This document shows positions 38,005 to 47,138 of a stretch of 64,000 nt of DNA, in pieces. The position numbers and the translations under genes are program-made. Positions within the stretch are counted from its first letter, which is position 1, and every line of letters begins with the position of its first letter. Below the pieces are notes generated by a model. The model saw only the letters and a list, made by a program, of their open reading frames with translations. It had not been told where the DNA came from and did not search any database. The stretch spans positions 6,138,001 through 6,202,000 of the forward strand of contig CP094668.1 in assembly GCA_022836915.1 (NCBI GenBank). The letters are read 5' to 3'. Source of the DNA: Paenibacillus sp. OVF10. Lineage in GTDB: Bacteria; Bacillota; Bacilli; Paenibacillales; Paenibacillaceae.

Positions 38005-39339
38005 CTACATATTATATTTAATTCGCAGAAGGATGATAAGCCGTTCCCCGTTCTTTCTATACTGCACTGGCGAAATGCCCATTGTTTTCTTAAACGCGGT
38101 GCTGAAATAATGCTGGGTGTCATAACCTACACGCTCAGCTATGGTGTGGATCGGAAGTGTTGTTGAGTCCAACAGCTGTATAGCCTTGCGAATGCGAGCA
38201 TGGGTGACAAGCGTGACAAAGGAATCATTCAGCTCTTTCTTCAACACACGACTAAGATATACGGCAGATACTTGTAGACGGGAAGCGAGCGATTCCAGGG
38301 TCAGTTCCCGCTCGGCATATTCTTCGTGAATAAGTTGTCTTGCCCGGCGAACCAGAGGCGACAACTGCACTTCCCCGTATACCCGTTCCCGGCAATGACG
38401 GTACGTATCCGGCGTTTCTTCCAGTGTCCCTGCATGTGTCTCCACATGAGCATGAATGGCAATATTCAGGCAAGAACTGATCTGCTGTTCCAGAAGGGAC
38501 TCTATTTCTTCAGGGGCTTCCTGCCACAGACATATGCCGATCAACCCGCTTACGTCCCGAAACAGGACATGTGGCACGTCCCCCAGTAGTTCACTAATTA
38601 TATTTTCCACTGCATACAGAAACAACTGACGATCATTTTCTCTCAGTATCGTCTGACGAGCTTCAGCGGCAGGCCAGCGTACGACCCCAATCTGCACAGG
38701 TGGGACGGCGGGTAACCGCAAAAACACAAGCTGCTCCGTCAGATCCCTCCCTTCAGCCTGCCCCTCCAACCACTCCAGCATAAATCGCTGGCGAAGCAGC
38801 GGGATATTACGTTCAATCTGATGAGCTGCCTGTTGTACATATGCCGTCCTCTGGTGTTCTTCAGTAAGTCGCTGATGCAATCGCTCAAGTGCCGCATATA
38901 ATTGTTCTGCTTGCACAGGTTTTAAGATGTAATCCTCTACCCCAAGACGAACCGCCTCCTGCGCATATGCAAATTCATCATGTCCCGAAATGATCAGGTA
39001 ACGACAGCCCGGGCACTTCTGCTGAAGGGCACGGATTAGTTCGATTCCGTTCAGGAATGGCATATTCATATCAACGAGAACAATATCCACACCCAAGTCA
39101 GCCGCCCGTTCCAGCGCTTCCTCGCCATCTTCCGCTTCACCAACAACCTCCATCCCGAGAGTTGTCCAGTCAATAGCATCCCGAATCCCCTCACGAATGA
39201 TCGGTTCATCATCAGCGATGAGCACGCGGTATTTCTTCGCCACATGGCTATCCGGCGTAATCTCCATTACCTTGGTTGATTCGAATGTCTCATCTATCCC
39301 AGTGGAAGTTGTCACGGTCGACTTCATGAATTTTCCCAT
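38005..39339 (-). CDS. Response regulator, YesN type (receiver plus AraC domain)
   Basis: 444 residues. The receiver domain occupies about 36-155 with DDEP (near 42), phospho-acceptor Asp in VDIVLVDMNMPFLNG (near 92) and the conserved Lys in EDYILKPVQ. The C-terminal AraC double helix-turn-helix has SLASRLQVSAVYLSRVLKKE and TIAERVGYDTQHYFSTAFKK. The start ATG follows AGGAGAG and overlaps the kinase gene by 16 bases, so the two are coupled. It probably activates the neighbouring monosaccharide transporter operon. Confidence 0.9.
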   Translation of the reverse strand: MGKFMKSTVTTSTGIDETFESTKVMEITPDSHVAKKYRVLIADDEPIIREGIRDAIDWTTLGMEVVGEAEDGEEALERAADLGVDIVLVDMNMPFLNGIELIRALQQKCPGCRYLIISGHDEFAYAQEAVRLGVEDYILKPVQAEQLYAALERLHQRLTEEHQRTAYVQQAAHQIERNIPLLRQRFMLEWLEGQAEGRDLTEQLVFLRLPAVPPVQIGVVRWPAAEARQTILRENDRQLFLYAVENIISELLGDVPHVLFRDVSGLIGICLWQEAPEEIESLLEQQISSCLNIAIHAHVETHAGTLEETPDTYRHCRERVYGEVQLSPLVRRARQLIHEEYAERELTLESLASRLQVSAVYLSRVLKKELNDSFVTLVTHARIRKAIQLLDSTTLPIHTIAERVGYDTQHYFSTAFKKTMGISPVQYRKNGERLIILLRIKYNM

Positions 39340-41293
39340 TCACTCTCCTGCCTCTCTTCGTTATTGATTTGCTTGGTTGCCGGGAGCTCTCGCATCAACG
39401 GATGAATAATGGTCACACTAGTTCCTTCCCCTTCCTGGCTCTCCAGCATAATACCGTATTCATCACCAAAGGACAGCCGGAGACGGGCCTGCACATTCAA
39501 CATTCCATAACTTTTGCCTGTCATCCCAGGCGAAGACGCTTCCAAACTGGCCAAAGGAGCTTCGAGCAGCTGCTGCATCTCGGCCAGTCGTTCGTTGGAC
39601 ATGCCTGCTCCATTATCCTGAACGGTCAGCAGCAGTCTGTTATGTTCCAATCTGGCCTCCACCCGAATGTGTCCCGGCCCACGCCTGCCCTTGATTCCAT
39701 GATAGATTGCATTCTCTATCAGGGGCTGAAGCAGTAGCTTTAACACAAAAAGGTCCCGCAGATCCTCTGGAATATTCAATGTATACTGAAGACGATCGCG
39801 GTATCGTGTCTGCTGAATTTGCAGATAGCTGGTCATATGCTCAATCTCGGAGTGCAGCGGAATGTAATCCTGTCCTTTACTAAGCCCTATGCGAAATAAT
39901 CGAGATAACGCACCAACCATGCCGGATACATCTTCTGCACCCTCTTTGCGTGCCATCCAATGAATCGTATCCAAGGTATTGTACAAAAAGTGTGGTTTGA
40001 TATGCTCCTGCAAACTTCGCATTTCAGCGTCGCGCTTCTGCCGCTCCCGCAATTCATTTAGTGATATCAGTTGTCTAATCTGTGCCAGCATTCGGTTATA
40101 ACTGTTGCCAAGCATGCCAATCTCGTCAGCGCGATCGCTCCAGCGGCCTGGTCTGAGATTGCCGGTCTCCGCCCTGCGCATATAGGACATGAGCCGGAAA
40201 ATGGGCTGAGCAATAGAACGGGAGAACCATAAAGAGGCGCTCAGGCCAAACAAACACACCACAAATACAAAGCTAACCACATAAAACTGGATCTGGCGCA
40301 CTTCCGAGATCGAGTCTCTTGTGGGAAATACCCCTACCGTTCTCCAACCCGTAAAGGTAGACGACTGGTACATGAATAATAACGTTCCACCTTCTGTATC
40401 GGCGGTAAACGTTCCACTCTCACCGGAGGGGAACCAGTCTGTGGGAATGTGTTCTATTAGCGGATGCTCAGGCTTGTATACACTTTGACCCTCTGCATCC
40501 GTCACCATCACATAACCGGATTTCCCCAAGGTTACATTACGGGCAGCCTGAGAGACGGACCTTAGTTTAAGATCAATCATAATAACGCCCCGCACACGTC
40601 CTGACGCCTCATCCGTTATGGAACGTGCAACCGATACAATCTCATCGTCCTTGTACCGTACATGTGTCGTGAGATTACGCTCTTTGGCTGACCCAATACC
40701 ATGAAAATGCCCGGATTGGCCGAAGCTTTTTGATACCATTTTTCCTGGATCAGGCTCTGTTCCGCCCGGGGATACATCTCGTTGCTAATATAGTCACCAC
40801 TTCCATTGACAAGAACAATCCCGGCGATTTCAGGATACAACGTTGTGAACCCCTGCAAGGTTTGTTTGATGCCATATAACCGATTTTGCTCCGTTTCGGC
40901 ATTGGTGTCCATGGTCATCGGTTCGATGCCTGCATCATCATTCAGTGGCACTTTGTCGTCCATAAAAGCATCAATATCCGGGTCAAATGCAATCAGATAG
41001 GTCATGTTCTGCAAATTCTCCATTTTGCTGTTCAGAGCTTCATTCACTTTGCCAATCAGTTGCATGGTATGCCCTTCAACCTGTCGCTCAACTACGCGCT
41101 CCACCGTCCAGTTCACAAGCAACCCAAGTCCTACGGAAGGTACAATGGCGAATAATAGAAAAAGCAGCATCAGCTGGTAGCGAAGGGGCATATTACGCAA
41201 GCGTAAACGCCGAATCCCGTTCCTGAAAGTGGAGAGAATTGCTCTCCTGCTCCAAAGCCTTGGACTCTTGAAATCTCCCTTGTTATTTGGCAT
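39324..41293 (-). CDS. Sensor histidine kinase, YesM/LytS type (one frame break)
   Basis: Reconstruction gives 656 residues. One base added at T3 40683-40685 joins the N-terminal part (ending GIFMVLGQPK) to ERNLTTHVRYKDDEIVSVAR. It has a membrane helix near residue 40, an extracellular sensing domain of about 240 residues, a second helix, HAMP, and the kinase core. SLQEHIKPHFLYNTLDTIHW carries the phosphorylated histidine, and VQDNGAGMS plus SYGMLNVQARL form the ATP site. The ATG at 41293 overlaps the end of the sugar-binding gene by 11 bases. Confidence 0.85.
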
Positions 41294-42290
41294 AGTAATC
41301 ATCCACATCCGAGCGTGTCACCACAGAGATCCCTGTGTCCACCATCACGGGAAGCGGTGCATTTTCACCGGATGAGGATGGGGCAGGAACCGTTAACTGG
41401 TGATGCAGATGGAACAAATATTGGAGTGACCAATATCCCATATTCCAGGTTCCCTGTGCAATGGTAGCTGAGATCGTACCGTTCTTGATCATGTCCAATG
41501 TATCCTTATTCGTATCAAACGAAATAATCTGCAATGGATGTCTGTCCCCGGCAGTCTGAACGGCTTCACCCGCTCCTGCTCCTCCGGTAGCTTCAGTCAC
41601 AAAAATACCCGCCAGCTCCGGGTGTTCCTTCATCATTCTCAGTGTTTCGTCTCTGGATACCATCGCATCACCGTGTCCGTCTGCAACTTCAACGATCTGC
41701 ATGGAAGGGTATCTCTCCTTGATCGTATCGCGGAAACCCTTTGTCCTCTCTTCATGATTTTGTTGTCCAGGCATGGTTAATACCGCAACCTCTCCCTCAC
41801 GACCCAGCAGTTCAGCCATTTTATCAGCGGCCATTACACCCGACTTGTAATTATCTGTCCCAAGAAAAGAATAGGCCTGGCTATCAGGTGCATCCGCATC
41901 AAATAATACAACAGGAATATCTGCGTCGATTGCCTTGTTAATCGCTGGAACTAACGATTGAGGATCGATTGCAGATATGGCAATGCCCGCGGGTTTGCGA
42001 GCGATAGCCTGCTCGATCACCATGGTCTGCTCCTTCGCATCATACCGGGTAGCACCGTGATATTCTACGGTCACGCCAAGCGCATCCGCGGCATCCTCGA
42101 AACCTTTGAGCGGGCTTTTCCAATACTCCAGCCCGGACTGGAATGTAATCATGATATACGTTTCTCCGATATCGCCGCGCAGCCCCCGGTCCTCCCATGA
42201 ACTGTTTACCTGACTGGTGTATTCGAATCTCAACACATACAATGCAAAGGCTGAGATTAGTAAAATGTATACCAGCAGCATTTTTTTCAT
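41283..42290 (-). CDS. Membrane-anchored sugar-binding protein, probable sensor subunit
   Basis: 335 residues, beginning MKKMLLVYILLISAFALYVL, an uncleaved-looking membrane anchor without a lipobox cysteine. The rest is a periplasmic-binding domain: ETYIMITFQSGLEYWKSPLK, AIDADIPVVLFDADAP, SYSFLGTDNYKSG-like and EVAVLTMPGQQNHEERTKGF. Anchored binding proteins encoded before a YesM/LytS kinase act as extracellular sugar sensors; the XylFII-LytS system of Clostridium beijerinckii is the known parallel. A perfect cre lies 48 bases upstream. Confidence 0.82.
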   Translation of the reverse strand: MKKMLLVYILLISAFALYVLRFEYTSQVNSSWEDRGLRGDIGETYIMITFQSGLEYWKSPLKGFEDAADALGVTVEYHGATRYDAKEQTMVIEQAIARKPAGIAISAIDPQSLVPAINKAIDADIPVVLFDADAPDSQAYSFLGTDNYKSGVMAADKMAELLGREGEVAVLTMPGQQNHEERTKGFRDTIKERYPSMQIVEVADGHGDAMVSRDETLRMMKEHPELAGIFVTEATGGAGAGEAVQTAGDRHPLQIISFDTNKDTLDMIKNGTISATIAQGTWNMGYWSLQYLFHLHHQLTVPAPSSSGENAPLPVMVDTGISVVTRSDVDDYYAK

Positions 42291-42337
42291 TCCGTTCACT
42301 TCCTCAAGTGGTCTGATCACCTTGTACATCGTCTAAA

Positions 42338-42352
42338 TTGTAAACGCAATCA
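42338..42352. promoter_or_regulatory. cre site upstream of the sugar-sensing operon
   Basis: TTGTAAACGCAATCA on the plus strand matches the cre consensus WTGNAARCGNWWWCA at every position. It lies 48 bases before the minus-strand start of the sensor operon, in the promoter zone. Confidence 0.75.
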
Positions 42353-42496
42353 TTCTAAAAGAAAACCACCCCTTATCTTTTATAAGCAAGCTCCTGTTGC
42401 TAACGGTGTATCTGCTGCAATAATGTACTATATGGTTTCTCCCTCTGGACGTATGATCATGGAACTAGACTACAACCAGAGGAGAGCATCATCATT

Positions 42497-43078
42497 ATGA
42501 ATCTTGCATCTTTTTTAATCTACTGCATCGTTGTTACATTCACCCCTGGCCCCAGCAATATCGTAATTCTTTCTTCTACACAGATCGTTGGCGCACGAAA
42601 AACAATGCGTTATGTCTGGGGAGCTACGTTGGCATTTGGTCTGCTGCTTACCGCTTCAGCTTTTCTTAATCAGCTTCTTGCGGGAGTGTTACCCGGAATT
42701 CTGAAGGTGATGCAGATCGTCGGCGGTCTGTACATGGTGTATCTGGCGTACCAGATCTACAAGATGGGTACCACCGAGGATGCACCGAAACAAGTTACCG
42801 GATTCTGGAACGGTTTCATCATGCAATTTGTGAATCCAAAGGTGGTCTTGTTTACTTTCACGGTCATTCCAAGTTATGTATTGCCCTTTTATCAAAGTTC
42901 CTTCTCATCGTTTCTGTTTGTGTTGCTCATTACGTTCATTGGTTTTCTGGCTTATTCCAGTTGGGTTGTTTTTGGTACGGTTTTCAAAACGATGCTGAAT
43001 CGGCACCAAAAATTACTGAGTATTCTCATGGCTCTTTTTTTGTTATACTCAGCCATTATAGTATCCGGATTGATCTAA
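42497..43078 (+). CDS. LysE-family translocator (RhtB-like amino acid exporter)
   Basis: 193 residues with six hydrophobic helices, the standard size. The family signature VTFTPGPSNIVILSSTQIVG is near residue 13, and WNGFIMQFVNPKVVLFTFTV near 103. It exports an amino acid or derivative through the cytoplasmic membrane. AGAGGAG precedes the ATG. The AraC-family gene starts 19 bases after its stop and probably regulates it. Confidence 0.9.
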   Translation: MNLASFLIYCIVVTFTPGPSNIVILSSTQIVGARKTMRYVWGATLAFGLLLTASAFLNQLLAGVLPGILKVMQIVGGLYMVYLAYQIYKMGTTEDAPKQVTGFWNGFIMQFVNPKVVLFTFTVIPSYVLPFYQSSFSSFLFVLLITFIGFLAYSSWVVFGTVFKTMLNRHQKLLSILMALFLLYSAIIVSGLI

Positions 43079-43097
43079 AGCTTGGGAGGTGTGCTGC

Positions 43098-43874
43098 ATG
43101 GAACGGTTTAACTATAAAAAGTCGCAAGACGTGCTGGCACTATCCGCCAGCTTTACTGATTTTGCATATAAAAAACATTGCCACGAAGAGTATGCAGTTG
43201 GCGTAACGCTGCGCGGCATTCAACAATACAACCTCGACGGACAATATCAGGCTTCTCACCAAAATGGTGTGATGTTGTTTAACCGCGAACAGTCTCATGA
43301 TGGAAGCTCCTATGATAAGGCTGGCATTGACTATGTGATGCTGTATTTGAAGCCTGAATTGGTAGAGGAGATTATAGGCAAAAAGGAATTGCGTTTTGGA
43401 AGTCCCATCGTCTATGATCCCGAGCTTGCACGTAAGATCCTGATGCTGAACGACGCCGTTCAACTCAGACAGAACGAAGCCGAGTGCAGCGAACGGGTCT
43501 TCGATCTGGTTCACCTTCTGGCTCAGAAGGAAATGGACACCAAGCTCTGGTTGCCTCAGGACAACCTGGTCCGCAAAGCCAAGGAAATCATGTTTTGCAG
43601 CACCGAAGATGTACTCAAGCTGGACAACCTGAGCTCCGAATTTGGCATGTCCAAGTTTCAATTTATCCGTGAATTCAAGGCACAAGCCGGCATATCCCCT
43701 TACCAGTTTTTCTTAAACTGCAAGGTAGAGCGTGCCCGTCAATCCATCGAAACACACAAGGACGTATATACTGCTGTTGCCGATTGCGGATTCGTGGATC
43801 TGACCCATCTGAATCGTCATTTCAAACGGGTATTTGGCGTCACAGCTTATGAATACATGTTGCAGCTAAACTAG
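43098..43874 (+). CDS. AraC-family transcriptional regulator with cupin sensor domain
   Basis: 258 residues. The N-terminal AraC-binding cupin contains the ligand-pocket histidine motif YKKHCHEEYAVGVTLRG (near 24). The C-terminal DNA-binding domain has LSSEFGMSKFQFIREFKAQA followed by GISPYQF, and TAVADCGFVDLTHLNRHFKR followed by VFGVTAYEY. GGAGG lies eight bases before the ATG. The tandem LysE/AraC arrangement is common in Bacillota and points to local control of the exporter. Confidence 0.88.
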   Translation: MERFNYKKSQDVLALSASFTDFAYKKHCHEEYAVGVTLRGIQQYNLDGQYQASHQNGVMLFNREQSHDGSSYDKAGIDYVMLYLKPELVEEIIGKKELRFGSPIVYDPELARKILMLNDAVQLRQNEAECSERVFDLVHLLAQKEMDTKLWLPQDNLVRKAKEIMFCSTEDVLKLDNLSSEFGMSKFQFIREFKAQAGISPYQFFLNCKVERARQSIETHKDVYTAVADCGFVDLTHLNRHFKRVFGVTAYEYMLQLN

Positions 43875-43934
43875 TTTCATAAGATCGATAGTCCCTGCTC
43901 CAATTGGATACAATTTTGACGCCAATCCTGAAAA

Positions 43935-43986
43935 TCCCCGTATAGAACGTTAATGTACCTTAACACTCTGTACGGGGATTAGTTTC
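43935..43986. terminator. Bidirectional terminator after the AraC-type gene
   Basis: AATCCCCGTA pairs with TACGGGGATT (one base offset) around a 28-base loop that contains its own weak pairing. T-rich sequence follows. It lies between convergent genes. Confidence 0.6.
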
Positions 43987-44047
43987 TTTTTTGTCATACA
44001 AACCTTATGTTATACAATCCAACTTTCAAATTTCATTAGACCTGCAA

Positions 44048-44617
44048 TCAGATTCTTTTCTTTCGTTTCCATATCCACACGATTGCCAACGCTGCCAATA
44101 AAATGACTCCACCGTATAAAATAAGCAGGTAATATTCACTTCGCCCATCATTTGTTTCTCCAAAATCTTCTTTACTTACAACCTTGCCCGCGCCAAGCAA
44201 TTTCAGATCGTCCCCGGCTTGTTCAACAGGAACATTGCCACTGCACAGATTCGTATGCAGCCTGTTGTCTCGTTCATCTAGACTGGCAAAGATCAGGTAG
44301 GACTGATTCTTTTCAAATTGAATGCCACAGGAGTCAGACCCACCGTCCTTCCCCACAATTTTCATCTTTTTGGCACTGACTCCCTTCCATGCAGAATCTA
44401 CATCAAAGGTATACTCTCTTACGCCATTATACCGGTATAGCTGCGATCCGCCTTTCTTCACTACTTTTCCTGTAAATACCGTGGTATACGTTTCCAATCT
44501 CTTTTGAACATCACTCTCGACACAACTGCAAGCATACACTTTCTCTCCGGGAAATAGAGCTAACCCAGACGTAACCAACAGTAAGATCAACATGCACATC
44601 ACCAACCATCGTTTCAT
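44048..44617 (-). CDS. Secreted/membrane protein with TIMP/NTR-like CxC start
   Basis: 189 residues from the ATG at 44617 after GGGAG. Signal peptide MKRWLVMCMLILLLVTSGLA, then a mature part starting near ACSCVESDVQKRLE, a CSC motif typical of bacterial netrin/TIMP-like domains, with EYTFDVDSAWKG and a second cysteine pair (SCGIQF, NLCSG). A C-terminal helix and lysine-rich tail (IVWIWKRKKRI) anchor it in the membrane. It likely sits on the cell surface; function unknown. Confidence 0.7.
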   Translation of the reverse strand: MKRWLVMCMLILLLVTSGLALFPGEKVYACSCVESDVQKRLETYTTVFTGKVVKKGGSQLYRYNGVREYTFDVDSAWKGVSAKKMKIVGKDGGSDSCGIQFEKNQSYLIFASLDERDNRLHTNLCSGNVPVEQAGDDLKLLGAGKVVSKEDFGETNDGRSEYYLLILYGGVILLAALAIVWIWKRKKRI

Positions 44618-44789
44618 TCCGACTGCTCCCCTCCTACATTCTCTGCTTAAATAAGCGTTGTTAAGGTTACATATTTTTATTGCTGCTATATTTATTGTAA
44701 AATTATAGCATAATATAAATATCGTTATGTCCGACATACGCAAGGACACAACATACGAAATCAACTATCACGGAGGAACTCAACATTTG

Positions 44790-45454
44790 ATGCACAACTG
44801 GAAAAAGAATATTTCATTCTCGCTGCTCGTTGCAGCGTTATGCATGATCGCCTTTATAAGCATCGCCCTGTCCATCAGCGACAACCAGATTCATCGATTT
44901 GATGATACCTTAATCGGCTGGATTCAGGGGTTGGAATCCCCTGGTATGACACAATTCATGCACCTTTTTACCTGGATCGGCAGCGAAATGCCAGTGGTCT
45001 TCATTACCATCATCGCCATGATTGTGTTATACGTTTACCTGCGACACAAACGCGAACTGCTCTTCCTGGCTTGTGTGCTCGCAGGTTCAACCCTGTTAAA
45101 TGCATTGCTCAAGCTGGTATTCCAGCGTGCCAGACCTACCATTAACCGGATCATTGAAGTGAGTGGTTACAGCTTCCCCAGTGGGCATTCCATGGCAGCA
45201 TTTAGCCTGTACGGTGGACTGGCATTTCTAATCTGGAAACATGTACCCACCGTCACCGGACGTGTGCTGATGATTGTGGCCAGCGCCGTATTTATACTGA
45301 CCATTGGTATAAGTCGTATCTACTTGGGGTGCATTATCCAAGTGATATCGTAGGCGGATACTTCTTGAGTGGTTGCTGGCTCTCTACATGCATATGGTTT
45401 TATCGGCGGCATTTGGAGCGCATGTCCCAACTGCAAAGCAGAAGGCTAGCCTAG
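44790..45454 (+). CDS. PAP2-family phosphatase (one frame break)
   Basis: Reconstruction gives 221 residues. All three PAP2 motifs are present: KLVFQRARPT (near 108), YSFPSGHSMAAFSLYGG (near 127), and SRIYLG followed, after one base is added to G4 45326-45329, by VHYPSDIVGGYFLSG (near 185). Six helices. The family dephosphorylates membrane lipids such as phosphatidic acid or undecaprenyl pyrophosphate. As sequenced the frame stops at 45353, losing the catalytic histidine motif. GGAGG precedes the start at a rather long distance. Confidence 0.85.
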
Positions 45455-45478
45455 GCGGCCCGCTATTGTACTACACAA

Positions 45479-45526
45479 AGAAATACCCGGCCTTCCTTAA
45501 CTGAAGGATAGCCGGGTATTTTTATA
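45479..45526 (+). terminator. Terminator after the PAP2 gene
   Basis: AAATACCCGGC pairs with GCCGGGTATTTTT, with an inner CCTT/AAGG pairing. It ends in a T-run on the plus strand. Confidence 0.85.
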
Positions 45527-45562
45527 TTCATATATAGTAGTCCTGAACTCGTTCAGGATACA

Positions 45563-45609
45563 TGGATCCGCTTGTCCCATTTAAGCGAATAGACGGATCA
45601 GTTTTTTTA
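45563..45609 (+). terminator. Second hairpin with T-run between convergent genes
   Basis: GGATCCG pairs with CGGATC and CGCTT with AAGCG inside it, followed by TTTTTTT on the plus strand. It overlaps the 3' side of the convergent GH1 gene. Confidence 0.55.
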
Positions 45610-45616
45610 CACCAAT

Positions 45617-47050
45617 TTATAACTCTTCACCATTGGATTCGATGACTTTTTTGTACCAGTGGAAACTCTTCTTCGGTGTTCTGCTTAAGTCTCCGTTACC
45701 GTCGTTGTCCTTGTTGACATGAATGAAGCCATAACGCTTCTTCATCTCTCCAGTGGATGCACTAACCAGGTCGATACATCCCCACATGGTGTAGGCAATC
45801 AGATCTACGCCGTCAGCTACCGCTTCTTTCATCTGCTCAATGTGACCTTTCAAATAATCAATGCGATAGTCATCTTGAATGGTGCCGTCTTCCTCTACCA
45901 CATCGACAGCACCCAGACCGTTCTCAACCACCATCAATGGAATCTGATAACGATCATACAGATGATTCAGTGTGTAACGCAGTCCTTTTGGATCAATCTG
46001 CCAACCCCAGTCGGAAGCTTCGAGATATGGATTTTTGATACCGCCCAGCAGATTACCTTCTGCTCTCTCGAGGGACTCGTCCGCACTCTCAACCAAAGAC
46101 ATATAATAACTGAAGGAATAGAAGTCTACGCAGCCTTCACGCAGGGTCTGTTCGTCTCCCGGTTGCATCTCAATTTGGATACCTTCTTCGGCGAAGAAAC
46201 GTTTGGCGAATCCAGGATATGCTCCACGAACCTGTACATCACCGCAGATCATATTGGAGATTTGGTCTTTCTTCTGTGCAAGCAACATGTCGTCCGGGTT
46301 ACATGTGTTTGGATAGGTGGTCATGAAAGCAACCATACAGCCGATCTGGAAATCAGGGTTAATCTCATGTCCCAGCTTCACCGCTTTGGCACTCGCAATG
46401 AATTGGTGATGTAATGCCTGGAAACGAGTCTGTGGATCATCCACTCCGTCGACCAGTGTCTCTTTACCTTCAAACAGAATACCTGCAGCCATATAAGCAC
46501 CCATCGGCATCGTCAGACAGTTGATCTCGTTAAATGTCAGCCAGTATTTCACTTGATCTTTGTAGCGGTTGAAGAGAGTTGTACAATAACGGATATAACA
46601 GTCAATGACTTCACGGGAAGCCCAGCCGTTATACTTCTGTGTCAGACCGAATGGCGTTTCGTAATGGGAGATCGTTACGAGCGGCTCAATATTGTACTTT
46701 TTCAACTCGGCAAAAACATTATCGTAGAACTGTAATCCCTCTTCGTTTGGCTCCAGATCGTAACCGTTCGGATAGATTCGGGACCAGTTGATGGACATGC
46801 GGAACATTTTGAAGCCCATCTCTGCCATCATGGCAATATCTTCTTTGTAATGTCCGTAAAAATCAACCGCTTCATGGCTCGGATAATACGTGCCCTCTTC
46901 CAATACAGGTGTAATCCGGCGTGGAATCGTGTGGGTTCCTCCTGTCATCATGTCAGACGTGCTTGGCCCCTTGCCACCCTGGTTCCATCCACCTTCGAAT
47001 TGATTGGCAGCCGTAGCGCCACCCCAGTAAAATCCTTCTTTCATTGTCAT
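45617..47050 (-). CDS. GH1 6-phospho-beta-glucosidase, AscB/BglA-like
   Basis: 477 residues, starting MTMKEGFYWGGATAANQFEG after AAGGAGG. The acid/base Glu is in YWLTFNEINCLTMP (near 178) and the nucleophile Glu in IPLMVVENGLGAVD (near 378). The C-terminal SASTGEMKKRYGFIHVNKDN is the phosphate-binding loop that marks 6-phospho-beta-glucosidases. It hydrolyses PTS-imported cellobiose- or arbutin-type 6-phosphates in the cytoplasm. No PTS gene is adjacent. A WYL regulator is divergent. Confidence 0.92.
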   Translation of the reverse strand: MTMKEGFYWGGATAANQFEGGWNQGGKGPSTSDMMTGGTHTIPRRITPVLEEGTYYPSHEAVDFYGHYKEDIAMMAEMGFKMFRMSINWSRIYPNGYDLEPNEEGLQFYDNVFAELKKYNIEPLVTISHYETPFGLTQKYNGWASREVIDCYIRYCTTLFNRYKDQVKYWLTFNEINCLTMPMGAYMAAGILFEGKETLVDGVDDPQTRFQALHHQFIASAKAVKLGHEINPDFQIGCMVAFMTTYPNTCNPDDMLLAQKKDQISNMICGDVQVRGAYPGFAKRFFAEEGIQIEMQPGDEQTLREGCVDFYSFSYYMSLVESADESLERAEGNLLGGIKNPYLEASDWGWQIDPKGLRYTLNHLYDRYQIPLMVVENGLGAVDVVEEDGTIQDDYRIDYLKGHIEQMKEAVADGVDLIAYTMWGCIDLVSASTGEMKKRYGFIHVNKDNDGNGDLSRTPKKSFHWYKKVIESNGEEL

Positions 47051-47108
47051 GACCAGTTCCTCCTTCATATCTCAACAAGACTATATAACCAGTGTACCAT
47101 CCATACCC

Positions 47109-47138
47109 TGACACCTATTGTCATGGTATAATCAGAGC
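47109..47138 (+). promoter_or_regulatory. Promoter with dyad TGACA-N5-TGTCA directly before the WYL regulator
   Basis: The dyad at 47109-47123 precedes a perfect TATAAT at 47127-47132. Only six bases separate this -10 box from the ATG at 47139, which would place the transcription start at about the start codon. The dyad may be the operator shared with the divergent GH1 gene. Confidence 0.45.
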
